A stretch of 64,000 bases of DNA from Mesorhizobium wenxiniae (GTDB lineage Bacteria > Pseudomonadota > Alphaproteobacteria > Rhizobiales > Rhizobiaceae), in assembly GCF_002284535.1 (NCBI RefSeq), contig NZ_NPKH01000020.1:744001-808000 (forward strand). The letters are read 5' to 3'. Below are positions 39,932 through 48,501 of the stretch, piece after piece; positions within the stretch are counted from its first letter, which is position 1, and the number at the start of each line of letters is the position of its first letter. The translations under genes were made by a program, and so were the position numbers. A model generated the notes under the pieces. It worked only from the letters and a program-made list of their open reading frames with translations, had not been told where the DNA came from and searched no databases.

Positions 39932-40726
39932 CTATCGCGTTTCGACAGATCCCTTGCGGGCAGCTTCGTCGATCACGTCAGCGACGACCTTTGGCTGGGT
40001 CATAAAGACCGCATGGCTTGCCGCGACCTCCGTGATAGTCGCCCCGATGCGCTTCGCCATCACTTGCAACATTCGCTGATCGAAGGCCTTGTCGTCGGTT
40101 GCAATCACTGCCCAGCTCGGCTTGCTCCGCCAGGCGGCATGCTCGAGCTTGGTTGCGAAGGCGGACATGTTTATCGGCACCTGAGAGTCCCGCATGAAAG
40201 CGGCATCCGCGTCCGTCGTGTCATTGGCGAAGCCAATCTTGAACCTGTCGGGAGAAACGAAGCCGAAGCCGTCCGCGGTTGTTTCGATGACAAATTCAGG
40301 CGGGGTCTGGTAACCCTCGTACTGCTGCGCAGTCGTCTCTCCGGCATCTGGCGACAACGCCGATACGTAAACCAGGCCTGTCACGTTTGAATGGGTACCT
40401 GCTTCCGTTATCACCGTGCCGCCCCAGGAATGTCCCACAAGGACCGCAGGTCCATCCTGACGGTCAAGAATGCGTTTGGTTGCGGCAACGTCGTCCGCAA
40501 GCGAGGTGAGCGGGTTCTGGACGATCGACACACGATAGCCGCGGGCGGTCAGTTCGGTGTAGACGCCGCGCCAACCCGATCCATCAGCGAACGCGCCGTG
40601 CACCAGAACCACGTTCCGGACGGTCTGGTTGTCGGAAATTCTCTCGGCAGAGTGAGTGGCCGTGGCTGCGGCAATGCCTGCGACGGCGGCAGTTGCGGCC
40701 AGAAGGTTGGTCGTCCTGGAAGTCAT
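39932..40726 (-). CDS. Exported alpha/beta hydrolase
   Basis: A 264-residue hydrolase with an N-terminal signal sequence (residues 1-35, ending ATHSAE). The nucleophile elbow is VLVGHSWGGTV, the oxyanion region is VLVHGAFADGSGW, and the catalytic His lies in the C-terminal ASHAVFMTQP. This is the esterase group often found next to OhrR/MarR regulators. The ATG at 40726 follows AGGAGAT. It is divergent from the OhrR-like regulator at 40869, with two copies of a palindrome between the genes. Confidence 0.87.
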   Translation of the reverse strand: MTSRTTNLLAATAAVAGIAAATATHSAERISDNQTVRNVVLVHGAFADGSGWRGVYTELTARGYRVSIVQNPLTSLADDVAATKRILDRQDGPAVLVGHSWGGTVITEAGTHSNVTGLVYVSALSPDAGETTAQQYEGYQTPPEFVIETTADGFGFVSPDRFKIGFANDTTDADAAFMRDSQVPINMSAFATKLEHAAWRSKPSWAVIATDDKAFDQRMLQVMAKRIGATITEVAASHAVFMTQPKVVADVIDEAARKGSVETR

Positions 40727-40756
40727 GCTGATCTCCTCTTGATTGTCCGATAACAA

Positions 40757-40820
40757 TTATCGCGATATCTTTCTGTACTGTTCCGACCGCGATATGTCCA
40801 CATAATTTTTATCGCGATAT
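40757..40820. promoter_or_regulatory. Two-copy palindromic operator between hydrolase and OhrR-like genes
   Basis: TTATCGCGATAT occurs at 40757-40768 and again at 40809-40820, exactly 52 bases (about five helical turns) apart; a half-copy CCGCGATAT lies between. ATCGCGAT is a perfect palindrome. Position between two divergent genes makes it the likely MarR operator. Confidence 0.7.
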
Positions 40821-40868
40821 TCTTTTTTGGGATCGGGTGGGCTATATCGGGTCCAAGGAGAGCCACCC

Positions 40869-41339
40869 ATGCCCGCGAAAGGACTCAACAACCCATTGCC
40901 GCTCGACGATCAGCTCTGTTACGCGATCTACTCTGCCGGCATGGCCATCCAGAGAGTGTATAAGCCACTCCTGGACGAGCTGGGGCTGACCTATCCTCAA
41001 TACCTCGTGCTCAACATTCTCTGGCGCGAGGACAATCTGACCGTTGGCAGCATCGCCGAAAGGCTTGCGCTGGAGTCGAGCACTCTGACGCCCTTGCTCA
41101 AACGGATGGAAGCGGCAGGACTTCTGCGCCGGACACGTAATCCCGCGAATGAGCGTCAGGTCGTGGTTGGGCTGACGGATAAGGGACGCGAACTCAGATC
41201 TCGCGCGGGCTGCCTTGCTGACGCTCTACTTTCCTCCTCCGGACAAAGCCCTACGCATCTCAACCAGATCAACCGTGACCTCAGTGAGCTGCGTGACGCG
41301 ATCTATGAACATACGGGCGTCTGGAAGAGCACGGCCTAA
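40869..41339 (+). CDS. OhrR-like MarR-family peroxide-sensing regulator
   Basis: A 156-residue winged-helix regulator. The N-terminal LDDQLCYAIYSAGMAIQRVY and LTYPQYLVLNILW follow the OhrR pattern: the peroxidatic cysteine is Cys17, with Tyr21 and Tyr31 at the positions that stabilise it in the family. There is no clear second C-terminal cysteine pair beyond Cys in AGCLADA, so it may belong to the one- or two-cysteine class. The ATG at 40869 follows AAGGAG. It probably controls the divergent hydrolase through the repeated palindrome; no Ohr peroxidase gene is adjacent. Confidence 0.88.
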   Translation: MPAKGLNNPLPLDDQLCYAIYSAGMAIQRVYKPLLDELGLTYPQYLVLNILWREDNLTVGSIAERLALESSTLTPLLKRMEAAGLLRRTRNPANERQVVVGLTDKGRELRSRAGCLADALLSSSGQSPTHLNQINRDLSELRDAIYEHTGVWKSTA

Positions 41340-41362
41340 GCCGGCACGCATGGGAGGCTTTT

Positions 41363-42142
41363 TTACACTGTAGGCACGGTTCCTCCGTCGATCACATATT
41401 CCGCACCCGTGATCGAAGAGGCACGATCGGAAGACAGAAAGGCAACGAGATTGGCGATCTCGGCCGGGCTTGAGGGGCGACCGAGGGGGATTCCGCCGAG
41501 GGAGTCCATGATGATCTTCTTGCCACCCTCAACGTCGGTGCCTGCCTCATCCGCGAGACGTCGGGCGAGCTTGACGGAAGCCTCGGTTTCTATCCAGCCC
41601 GGAGACACGCGAACGACACGCACGCCTTTCGGCGACACCTCCTTCGAGAGGCTCTTGCTGTAGGTCGACAGCGCCGCCTTCGCCGCGGCGTAGGCGGTGG
41701 TGGCTTCCGGCAGGGGCAGCAGCCTCTGGATGGAAGAGACGTGGATCACAACGCCGCTGCCCTGCGCGATCATTCCTGGTACCAGCTCGCGGTCCAGCCT
41801 CACAGCGGGGAACAGGTTGAGGTCGAGTTCCTTGTGCCAATCGCTGTCGCCCAGCGCCGAGAAGCCGCCTGCCGGCGAGGAAGAGCCACCGAGCATGTGA
41901 ACGACAATATCGACGCCGCCCAGCTGACCCCTGACGGCTTCCGCCACCGTGAAGCAGCCTTCGCTGGTGGAAAGATCGGCAGCCACGAAAAGGTCCGCCG
42001 AAGGGTTCGCGGGAAACGAGCGGGCCGTCGTCAGCACACGCGCGCCGAGTTCGCGGAACAGGTCGACGGCTGCTGCCCCGGCTCCCCTTGTGCCGGACGT
42101 GATCAGGGCGCGCTTGCCTGAAAGATTCAGGAAGTCGCTCAT
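41363..42142 (-). CDS. SDR-family oxidoreductase
   Basis: A 259-residue short-chain dehydrogenase with a variant cofactor loop ([12 protein letters not shown]), HMLGGSSSP in place of the usual NNAG, and the active-site residues in HVSSIQRL and YAAAKAAL. C-terminal [10 protein letters not shown] is typical. It overlaps the upstream SnoaL-like gene by ATGA and is probably co-transcribed with it. Likely target of the divergent LysR regulator. Substrate unknown. Confidence 0.85.
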   Translation of the reverse strand: MSDFLNLSGKRALITSGTRGAGAAAVDLFRELGARVLTTARSFPANPSADLFVAADLSTSEGCFTVAEAVRGQLGGVDIVVHMLGGSSSPAGGFSALGDSDWHKELDLNLFPAVRLDRELVPGMIAQGSGVVIHVSSIQRLLPLPEATTAYAAAKAALSTYSKSLSKEVSPKGVRVVRVSPGWIETEASVKLARRLADEAGTDVEGGKKIIMDSLGGIPLGRPSSPAEIANLVAFLSSDRASSITGAEYVIDGGTVPTV

Positions 42143-42462
42143 GCGCCGATCTCCAAGGCTGCGATCTTGTCGCCCATCAGACGGAAGACGTAGGTGAGAT
42201 TTGCAGGGCTGCCGGGAAATTCACCGGTGACCTTGGCGATCACCCTCGTTCCATGCTCGTCGGTAAGGGCCTCGAGTGGCTCGGCGACGTGCCGATACCT
42301 GGCCTTCGAGTATTCCCACCAGCTGCCGATGGCATAGTGCCCGGAATGGGAGCGGCCCTCGTCATGTACAGCGGCGCTCGGCGCGAAGCAGGCCAGCAGA
42401 GCCTCGCAGTTGTTGTTCCGATCCGCTTCGAAATATGCCTGGATCGCCTGAGGCAGTTGCAT
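42139..42462 (-). CDS. SnoaL/NTF2-like protein
   Basis: A 107-residue protein of the NTF2 cone fold: [23 protein letters not shown], the [19 protein letters not shown] region and [18 protein letters not shown] match small SnoaL-like proteins, which act as isomerases/hydrolases or as companions to SDR enzymes. AGGAGATGAG precedes the ATG. First gene of the two-gene unit with the SDR. Confidence 0.85.
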   Translation of the reverse strand: MQLPQAIQAYFEADRNNNCEALLACFAPSAAVHDEGRSHSGHYAIGSWWEYSKARYRHVAEPLEALTDEHGTRVIAKVTGEFPGSPANLTYVFRLMGDKIAALEIGA

Positions 42463-42562
42463 CTCTCATCTCCTCTTGGGATTGTTCACTCCACAAGTAG
42501 GCGTATTCCGATGTTCGGATAATTGGGATAAATATGGATGTCGAATTGCGGAAAGTGGGATA

Positions 42563-43477
42563 ATGGCGAGGCCTGGCCTTCACGATCTGGAAGCTGTCGT
42601 AGCCGTTGCTCGCAGATCCTCTTTCCGCGGCGCGGCGCTTGAACTGGGAATGTCGACGACTGCCCTTAGCAATGCGGTCGGCAAGCTGGAGGCCCACCTT
42701 GGCGTTCGCTTGTTCAACCGAACCACCCGCAGCGTATCTCTGTCGGATGCCGGTCGCCTGTTCGTCGAGAGCGTCGGTCCTGCGTTGCAGGACATCCACG
42801 GTGCCATGGATGCAGCGCGCTCAAAGCAGGCAAACCCCACGGGAACGCTGCGCATCAATTCCTATGCTACTGCCGCGCGAGAAATCCTTTCGCCCCTGCT
42901 TCTGGAGTTCATCAGGCGTTACCCGCAGGTCCATGTCGATCTGGTCACCGAGGGACGGCTCTTGGACATCGTCGCGGAAGGCTTCGACCTGGGCGTGCGT
43001 CGCGCCACCCTCGTGCCGAGTGACATGATTGCGATCTCGCTGGGTCGGCCGCAGCGAAATGTGGTCATAGGCTCGCCCGACTATTTCAAAAGCTATGGTA
43101 CGCCTTCCACACCGACTGACCTCCTTCAACATCGGTGTATCCGTATCCGGCTGCCGAATGGCGCGCTCTTTCGCTGGCGCTTCGAGCAGGATGGGGAACC
43201 GCTATTGATCGATGTGAACGGACCGATGACTTTGGATGAGGCAAGCCTGTCCCGCGGCACGGTGCTCGAAGGCGTGGCGCTGGGCTACGTAATGGAGCGT
43301 GACGTGCGCGAGGATATTGAGGCAGGGCGGTTGATCAGCGTTCTGAAGGAATGGATGCCACCTTCCGACGAACTCTGCATCTATTACCCGGGACGACGCA
43401 ATCCATCCGCGGCGCACAGAGCATTGGTTGAGCTAGCACGGGAACTCGGCTCAAAAGGCCGAAACACGACTGCATAA
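42563..43477 (+). CDS. LysR-family transcriptional regulator
   Basis: A 304-residue LTTR. The N-terminal helix-turn-helix ([20 protein letters not shown], then [20 protein letters not shown]) is intact and followed by the substrate-binding fold of the AaeR/PA0477-type group. The ATG at 42563 is chosen over upstream frame extension because it opens directly before the helix-turn-helix. Divergent from the SnoaL-SDR pair, 100 bases apart, so it probably controls that pair. Confidence 0.9.
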   Translation: MARPGLHDLEAVVAVARRSSFRGAALELGMSTTALSNAVGKLEAHLGVRLFNRTTRSVSLSDAGRLFVESVGPALQDIHGAMDAARSKQANPTGTLRINSYATAAREILSPLLLEFIRRYPQVHVDLVTEGRLLDIVAEGFDLGVRRATLVPSDMIAISLGRPQRNVVIGSPDYFKSYGTPSTPTDLLQHRCIRIRLPNGALFRWRFEQDGEPLLIDVNGPMTLDEASLSRGTVLEGVALGYVMERDVREDIEAGRLISVLKEWMPPSDELCIYYPGRRNPSAAHRALVELARELGSKGRNTTA

Positions 43478-43673
43478 GCGCCGTTCCGCTTTGCGCCTGA
43501 TATCGCACTTTGAGAACTGCCGCTTCCTGTTAGCCGAAGTTGCAAGCGGCCCCGCTGATAATCGTGGTTGCGCCTTTAGGGCATCGTGGTTCAGACCGCT
43601 GACGGATTCGAACTCATATTGGTTTTGCGATCGGCTCATCGCTGCCGACAATCGGTGACCTATATAAAGGGGC

Positions 43674-44312
43674 ATGTCCACGCGCCGAAAAATCAATGCA
43701 ACAGCGAAGCTGATTGGAGAGTGGCCTTTAACCCCGGCTGCAACGCTTGGATCGTCCGTCAGAGCGAGGGGTATTTTTCTCGAATTACGCGCCCGCCTTC
43801 CAATGGAGTTCAGGAAACTGCTCCATATCGAGTCCCGCGTGCTGACCCTGCGCCTGTCTGAGGGCGCCGAGAATGATGTGCAGGTGGTATTCGGGATCGT
43901 ATCCAAAGCACTGCAGAATATCGAAGACCTGCCCGTAATCCCCCGTGAAATCGAGGACATTCTGACGATCTCGACGGCCGAACGGCACCGCTGGCTGAAA
44001 GATGGTCGCTTGCAGAGCGCTGGGACGAAAACGGTGAAACTCCGCGGGCGGGCAAGGAACATCACCTTTCACGTGTTCGACCCGCAGCACGTGGAGGATG
44101 TGCTTGACCGCGACCTGGTTACGGTCTGGCGCGAACAGGACGCAGCGACAGCTGCAGAGAATAGGCGGCGAGCCGCGGGGAAGGCCGCTATGAAACGTGC
44201 TCAAAGAAGCGGTCGCGGAACTGCAGCTTCAGCGGGCCGTGGCCCCGATGAGAACTCGCACTCCAGTTTGCGCGGCTGGGAAGATTTTGAGAATGACGGC
44301 CTCCTGCGCTGA
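43674..44312 (+). CDS. Hypothetical protein with a helix-turn-helix-like segment
   Basis: A 212-residue basic protein. The central part (EIEDILTISTAERHRWLKDG, then LQSAGTKTVKLRGRARNITFHVFDPQHVEDVL) looks like an excisionase/MerR-like DNA-binding helix-turn-helix followed by a wing. The C-terminal 60 residues are lysine/arginine-rich and low in complexity (AAGKAAMKRAQRSGRG). I do not recognise the family. It converges on the polX-like gene with 21 bases between the stops. Opposite-strand frames in the same region are weaker. Confidence 0.6.
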   Translation: MSTRRKINATAKLIGEWPLTPAATLGSSVRARGIFLELRARLPMEFRKLLHIESRVLTLRLSEGAENDVQVVFGIVSKALQNIEDLPVIPREIEDILTISTAERHRWLKDGRLQSAGTKTVKLRGRARNITFHVFDPQHVEDVLDRDLVTVWREQDAATAAENRRRAAGKAAMKRAQRSGRGTAASAGRGPDENSHSSLRGWEDFENDGLLR

Positions 44313-44333
44313 TAGGCCGGGCGCACAAGCAGG

Positions 44334-45995
44334 TTAGGACGTTTGCCTGCGCCGTGCGAGATGCGCAAGGAGGGCCGTCAAACGCATCGCGTTCAGGACC
44401 CGCTTCGCAGGGACACCGCCCTTGCGCGCCATCTCGACACCCCAATGCATGTGGTCGAGCTCGCGGATCGAATGAGCGTCCGGATTGATGCTGAAGATGC
44501 AGCCCTGATCGAGTGCCTTTTGATGCCAGCGCCAGTCGAGGTCGAGTCGCCAAGGATGTGCGTTGATTTCGACAGCGACGCCGTGTTTCGCACACGCTTT
44601 GAGGACCTTGTCGACGTCGAGATCATAACCGGGCCGGCGCAACAGCTGGCGACCGGTCATGTGCCCGATGATTGTCGTCCGAGGATTTCCGATCGCCTCA
44701 ATGATACGCTCCGTCTGTTCCTTCTTGGGCAACTTGAAGCGGCTGTGCACGCTCGCGACGACGAAATCGAACTGCTCCAAGATATGATTCGGGTAATCGA
44801 GCGAGCCATCCGCCAGGATGTCCGCTTCGATGCCCTTCAGTATGCGAAATTTTCCATTGTATGCCTTGTTCAGCCGGTCAGCTTCGCGGTGCTGTTCAGC
44901 AATCTCCTGCAACGAAAGGCCGCCTGCGTAGTGAGCGGACTGCGAATGATCGGCGACACCATAGTATTCGAAACCGCGCTTGCGCGTGGCTTCAGCCATT
45001 GCCTCAAGCGTTTCGGTGCCATCGGATGCGGTCGTGTGAGAATGCAGGATGCCATGCAGATCTTCATCCCGAATGAGGGCGGGTAGCTTCTGCTTTGCCG
45101 CCCGCTCAATCTCGTCCCTGCCTTCGCGCAATTCAGGCTCGATAAACTGCAAGTCTAGAGCTTGGTAGATTTCTTCTTCTGTCGCTGACGCGATCAGCTT
45201 TCTCCCGCGATGAAGCCCGTCGGCGTTTAGGGTGAATCCCTTGTCGGCCGCGAACGTCTTCAGTTGGTCAAGGTGGTCTGCCGAACCGGTTGCTTCGAGC
45301 AGGTTCGCGCCAAAGTGCTTCCTGTCCGTGACAACAAGCCTGAGGGTCGTATCCTCGATTCCAGTCGACTTTCTGCCCTGCGCTACCAGGGCGAAGTCGG
45401 AAACGAGCTCGCAACCGCGCCGGAAGTCACCTGCAATTTCGACGCGCGAAAACTCTGGATGCTCTTGCTTCACCGATATGACCGCATGTTCGAGAAGAGC
45501 GGCGGCCTTGTGCAGGTGAAGTTGCGTTTTGCCGCTTCGCACGATGGCCAGGTTCTGCAGGAGCTTTGTCTGAAGCGCGGCGCCGAGGCCTTTGACTGGG
45601 CGTATGCGGTCTTCTCTTGCTGCGGCCTCGAGCTCCGCCAGCGAGTTTACGCCGAGCGCCTGATGAAGCTTCAGTATCTTATCGGGACGAAGCCCGGGTA
45701 TGGCAAACAGCTCCATCACGCCCGCTGGAACATCCTCGCGCAGCTTCTCAAGGCTTGGGTGCGTGCCGGTTTGGTAAAGCTTGGTCACGATGTCTGCGAT
45801 CGCGTCGCCGATCCCCGGGATCTTGGTGATAGCGCCGGTGGCGATGATCCGATCAAGCGGCTGCGACAGCGCCGTCAGACTGTCTGCCGCGCGCAAGTAT
45901 GCCTTTGTGCGATAGGGATTGTCGCCGCGCATAGACGCCCGTTGCGCGTATTCCCTCAAAAGACTGGCGACGGTCCTCGGATCGATTTTTGCCAT
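44334..45995 (-). CDS. PolX/PHP-family protein with a degenerate polymerase site
   Basis: A 553-residue protein. Residues 1-150 carry helix-hairpin-helix DNA-binding elements (ITKIPGIGDAIADIV, FAIPGLRPDKILKLH), 150-300 the nucleotidyltransferase fold, and 310-550 a PHP domain. The PHP metal motifs are intact (LHSHTTASDG, GVADHS, ASVHSRF, NPDAHS). In the polymerase core the usual GSxRR...DID becomes GDFRRGCELVSDFA: one aspartate of the pair is Ala202, and the third catalytic aspartate position (normally VDLR) is Thr217. Exonuclease or AP-endonuclease function is therefore more likely than synthesis. The ATG at 45995 replaces an upstream GTG-frame extension. Same strand and just downstream of ligD. 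Confidence 0.82.
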   Translation of the reverse strand: MAKIDPRTVASLLREYAQRASMRGDNPYRTKAYLRAADSLTALSQPLDRIIATGAITKIPGIGDAIADIVTKLYQTGTHPSLEKLREDVPAGVMELFAIPGLRPDKILKLHQALGVNSLAELEAAAREDRIRPVKGLGAALQTKLLQNLAIVRSGKTQLHLHKAAALLEHAVISVKQEHPEFSRVEIAGDFRRGCELVSDFALVAQGRKSTGIEDTTLRLVVTDRKHFGANLLEATGSADHLDQLKTFAADKGFTLNADGLHRGRKLIASATEEEIYQALDLQFIEPELREGRDEIERAAKQKLPALIRDEDLHGILHSHTTASDGTETLEAMAEATRKRGFEYYGVADHSQSAHYAGGLSLQEIAEQHREADRLNKAYNGKFRILKGIEADILADGSLDYPNHILEQFDFVVASVHSRFKLPKKEQTERIIEAIGNPRTTIIGHMTGRQLLRRPGYDLDVDKVLKACAKHGVAVEINAHPWRLDLDWRWHQKALDQGCIFSINPDAHSIRELDHMHWGVEMARKGGVPAKRVLNAMRLTALLAHLARRRQTS

Positions 45996-46101
45996 GGCTT
46001 CAGCCAAACGAGGCCGATCTCCGCAAGGTTCCAATCAGGCAAGGCCAAGCGCCGCGTTGCCCTTTAAATCCCGGCTTTACTGCCTCTTCCCGCGTCGGAC
46101 G

Positions 46102-48000
46102 CTACAGATTGGGCAAGGATTGGTCAGCGCGACCCCATCCCGCCAGAGCTTTGGAGGCTGCGCGTTTCTTTAATTCAGGAGCATCGCCCACGTGGAAATG
46201 AGAGGGCGCATCTATTGTCTTCATCTCTGCCCACGTAATCGGTGCCGCGACAGGGGCGCCCGGACGTGATCTTGCGCTGTAGGGCATGATCGCGGTCGCC
46301 CCGCGCTGATTGCGTAGATAGTCCACAAAGATGCGACCCTTGCGGCGCGCCTTTGACAACACGGCCGTGAAATGGGCCGGATCGCTCTGGGCGACCGCCT
46401 GCGCCAGGCGAGACGCGAAGTCCTTCACCTCTGGCCACTCGGCGCCAGGGGTGAGGGGCGCGATGACGTGCACTCCTTTGCCTCCCGTCAGCATCGGGAA
46501 AGTCGTAAGCCCCAGCGATTTAAGGATAGCGCGGAACTGAAAGGCAGCGGCGCGGACGGCCTCAAAATCGAGGCCTTCATCGGGGTCGAGGTCGAACACG
46601 AGGCGGTCGGCCTTTTCGACATCCTCGATCCGAGCCCCCCATCCATGCAGCTCAATCGTTCCCATCTGGACGCAAGTCATCAGTCCGTCGGCATCGTCGA
46701 CATAGAGATATGGTTCCTCGTGCCCGTCCTTCTCCGTGATGCCGACGTGGTGGACTTTGTCGCCAAAGCTGCCGGCGTCGTGTTTTTGGAAGAAGCACTT
46801 CTTCGCGCGGCCCTGTGGGCATCGAACCAGACTGATCGGCCGACTGCCAACCCACGGAAGCATGATCGCCGCGACCGCTGCGTAATGGTCGGCGAGCTGT
46901 CCCTTGGTGATGTTGGACTCCGGATAGATGACGCGGTCACGGTTACTTATCGCGATGGCGGTTGTCGCAGACGCGGCGAGATCGGCTGCATGACGTTCCG
47001 TCTCGAGCACGATCGCCTCCGGCTTCTTGTCTTCGCGGAGACCAAGATAGCTCGGATGTCGTAACGTCCCTTCATTTGTCATTTCGGTGAAGGCAATCTC
47101 AGCGACCAGTTTCGGACGGAGCCAGTGTGCGCCGCGCACTTCGGCGCGTGGTGCGTCAACGGTCGCGGCCTTCTGCTCAAGCGGCGCCATGATCTTCAAG
47201 AGACGAAGAAGTTCAGCGGTATCGAAGCCGGTGCCGACTTTCCCGGCGTAACGCAGCTTGCCGCCGTCATGAACGCCAAGGATCAAGGACCGAAACGCGC
47301 GGACCTTGTCGGACGGCGTCCAGCCGACAATCACAAATTCCTGCCGCCTGATGCATTTGATCTTCAGCCAGCTTGCGCCGCGGGCCGCCACATAACTCGA
47401 ATCCGCGAGCTTTGAGATGACGCCCTCAAGGCCGGCTGCGCAGAAGCGATCGAGCAGCTCTTCTCCGCGGCCGAGGATATGGTCGGAGTAACGAAGGACC
47501 GGATTTTTCGCAGGCAAGATCGCCTCCAGCTTCGCCTTGCGCTCAAGAAGAGGAAGGCTTGTCAGATCTTCGCCGTCGAGCTGCAGCAGATCGAACGCAT
47601 AAAAGTCGATAGTCGCCGGGGCACCCTTCAATGCATTCTGAAGCGCCTGGAAGTTAGATCTTCCTTCCGCATCGACAACCACGGCCTCGCCGTCAATCAG
47701 GGCGGAGCGCACCTTGAGCTTGCGAGCCTCGGAGAGGATCGAGGGAAAACGGCTAGACCAGTCCAGACCAGATCGTGTGTAGGCTCGCGCCTCGCCACCG
47801 CCGACGGCAACGAGAATACGATAGCCGTCGTATTTCATCTCATGGATCCAACGATCGCCGGCAGGGACCGTGTCCACGAGCGTTGCGAGCTGGACCGGCC
47901 GGAAAGCGGGCGGCGCTAAAGTGACCTCGTCACGAGCGGGCGACTTCGCTTGACTAGCGCTCGACCCATTGATTGCCTTATGCGACGTTGGCTTGATCAC
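46102..48000 (-). CDS. ligD: ATP-dependent DNA ligase LigD (ligase + polymerase/primase domains)
   Basis: A 632-residue NHEJ enzyme. The N-terminal ligase has the nucleotidyl-lysine motif EMKYDGYR (Lys56), SALIDGEAVV and ISKLADSSY ... SWLKIKC; the C-terminal half is the LigD primase-polymerase with VFDLDPDEGLDFEAVR and TGGKGVHVIAPL. The 3'-phosphoesterase domain present in the longer LigD type (such as Pseudomonas) is absent. No Ku gene is in the window. The start is a GTG at 48000. It is followed 106 bases later by the PolX-like gene, so the pair may be a repair operon. Confidence 0.92.
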   Translation of the reverse strand: MIKPTSHKAINGSSASQAKSPARDEVTLAPPAFRPVQLATLVDTVPAGDRWIHEMKYDGYRILVAVGGGEARAYTRSGLDWSSRFPSILSEARKLKVRSALIDGEAVVVDAEGRSNFQALQNALKGAPATIDFYAFDLLQLDGEDLTSLPLLERKAKLEAILPAKNPVLRYSDHILGRGEELLDRFCAAGLEGVISKLADSSYVAARGASWLKIKCIRRQEFVIVGWTPSDKVRAFRSLILGVHDGGKLRYAGKVGTGFDTAELLRLLKIMAPLEQKAATVDAPRAEVRGAHWLRPKLVAEIAFTEMTNEGTLRHPSYLGLREDKKPEAIVLETERHAADLAASATTAIAISNRDRVIYPESNITKGQLADHYAAVAAIMLPWVGSRPISLVRCPQGRAKKCFFQKHDAGSFGDKVHHVGITEKDGHEEPYLYVDDADGLMTCVQMGTIELHGWGARIEDVEKADRLVFDLDPDEGLDFEAVRAAAFQFRAILKSLGLTTFPMLTGGKGVHVIAPLTPGAEWPEVKDFASRLAQAVAQSDPAHFTAVLSKARRKGRIFVDYLRNQRGATAIMPYSARSRPGAPVAAPITWAEMKTIDAPSHFHVGDAPELKKRAASKALAGWGRADQSLPNL

Positions 48001-48057
48001 TTCTGATCTAAACCCTACTCCAGAGACGAAATAGCGTTATCCGCGTCCAACGCGCGA

Positions 48058-48270
48058 CTACTTCTTTAGTTTCGCTGCAGGCCTATTGAGCTTTTCGCGA
48101 TCATTGCCGACCCGCTTGATTAGCGCCTCGGCCTGAGGGCGCGCTCCTGCCTCCGGCCCTTCCATTTTCCCGATTTGCGCGCACAGCTCACTGGCAATAA
48201 TCAAGAGCAGGAACGTGCCCTCAAATGCCGCCACAGCGTATCCGCTTTCTGCCATCGGCTTGCCCGACAT
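48058..48270 (-). CDS. Small hypothetical protein (doubtful)
   Basis: A 70-codon frame with a short hydrophobic stretch (GTFLLLIIASELCAQIG) and a basic C-terminal tail (KLNRPAAKLKK). There is no clear ribosome-binding site before the ATG at 48270 and no match to a family I know. It borders a dispersed repeat, so it may be a chance frame. Confidence 0.25.
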   Translation of the reverse strand: MSGKPMAESGYAVAAFEGTFLLLIIASELCAQIGKMEGPEAGARPQAEALIKRVGNDREKLNRPAAKLKK

Positions 48271-48306
48271 TCCGGTTCCGGTCCCCTAAACGGCCTGTCA
48301 GCTTCG

Positions 48307-48384
48307 CGCCCAATCTCTGCCGTTGAGGTGCCTTTGCCACTGACCAAATGCAGACATCGCCGATGGCGAAGCTGTAGGTCGAGG
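48307..48384. repeat. Dispersed repeat (copy near 48.3 kb)
   Basis: Matches 37981-38059 (about 84 percent with one gap); shares CCAAATGCAGAC and GCGAAGCTGTAGGTCG. Probably a non-coding or relic sequence of the genus. Confidence 0.75.
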
Positions 48385-48501
48385 TTGCGCCAATTGTTGT
48401 CGTTCGCTTGCTGCCCACGGAACGACCGCTTTCCACCGTTGCGGTCATTCATGGCGACGGCTTGGTCCGCCCGCGGGTCACTCATTGGGCTGCGTTCATC
48501 A

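Larger units (their letters stand above)
48001..48501. other. Intergenic region with repeat and a doubtful small ORF
   Basis: Contains a dispersed repeat copy (48307-48384) and one weak small ORF (48058-48270). Nothing else is recognisable; it separates ligD from the signalling operon. Confidence 0.5.

Noticed and set aside
43451-44065. Minus-strand 204-codon frame opposite the 43.7-44.3 kb gene
   Set aside because: It lacks a ribosome-binding site and has cysteine/serine/arginine-rich shadow composition, while the plus-strand frame has a credible helix-turn-helix.
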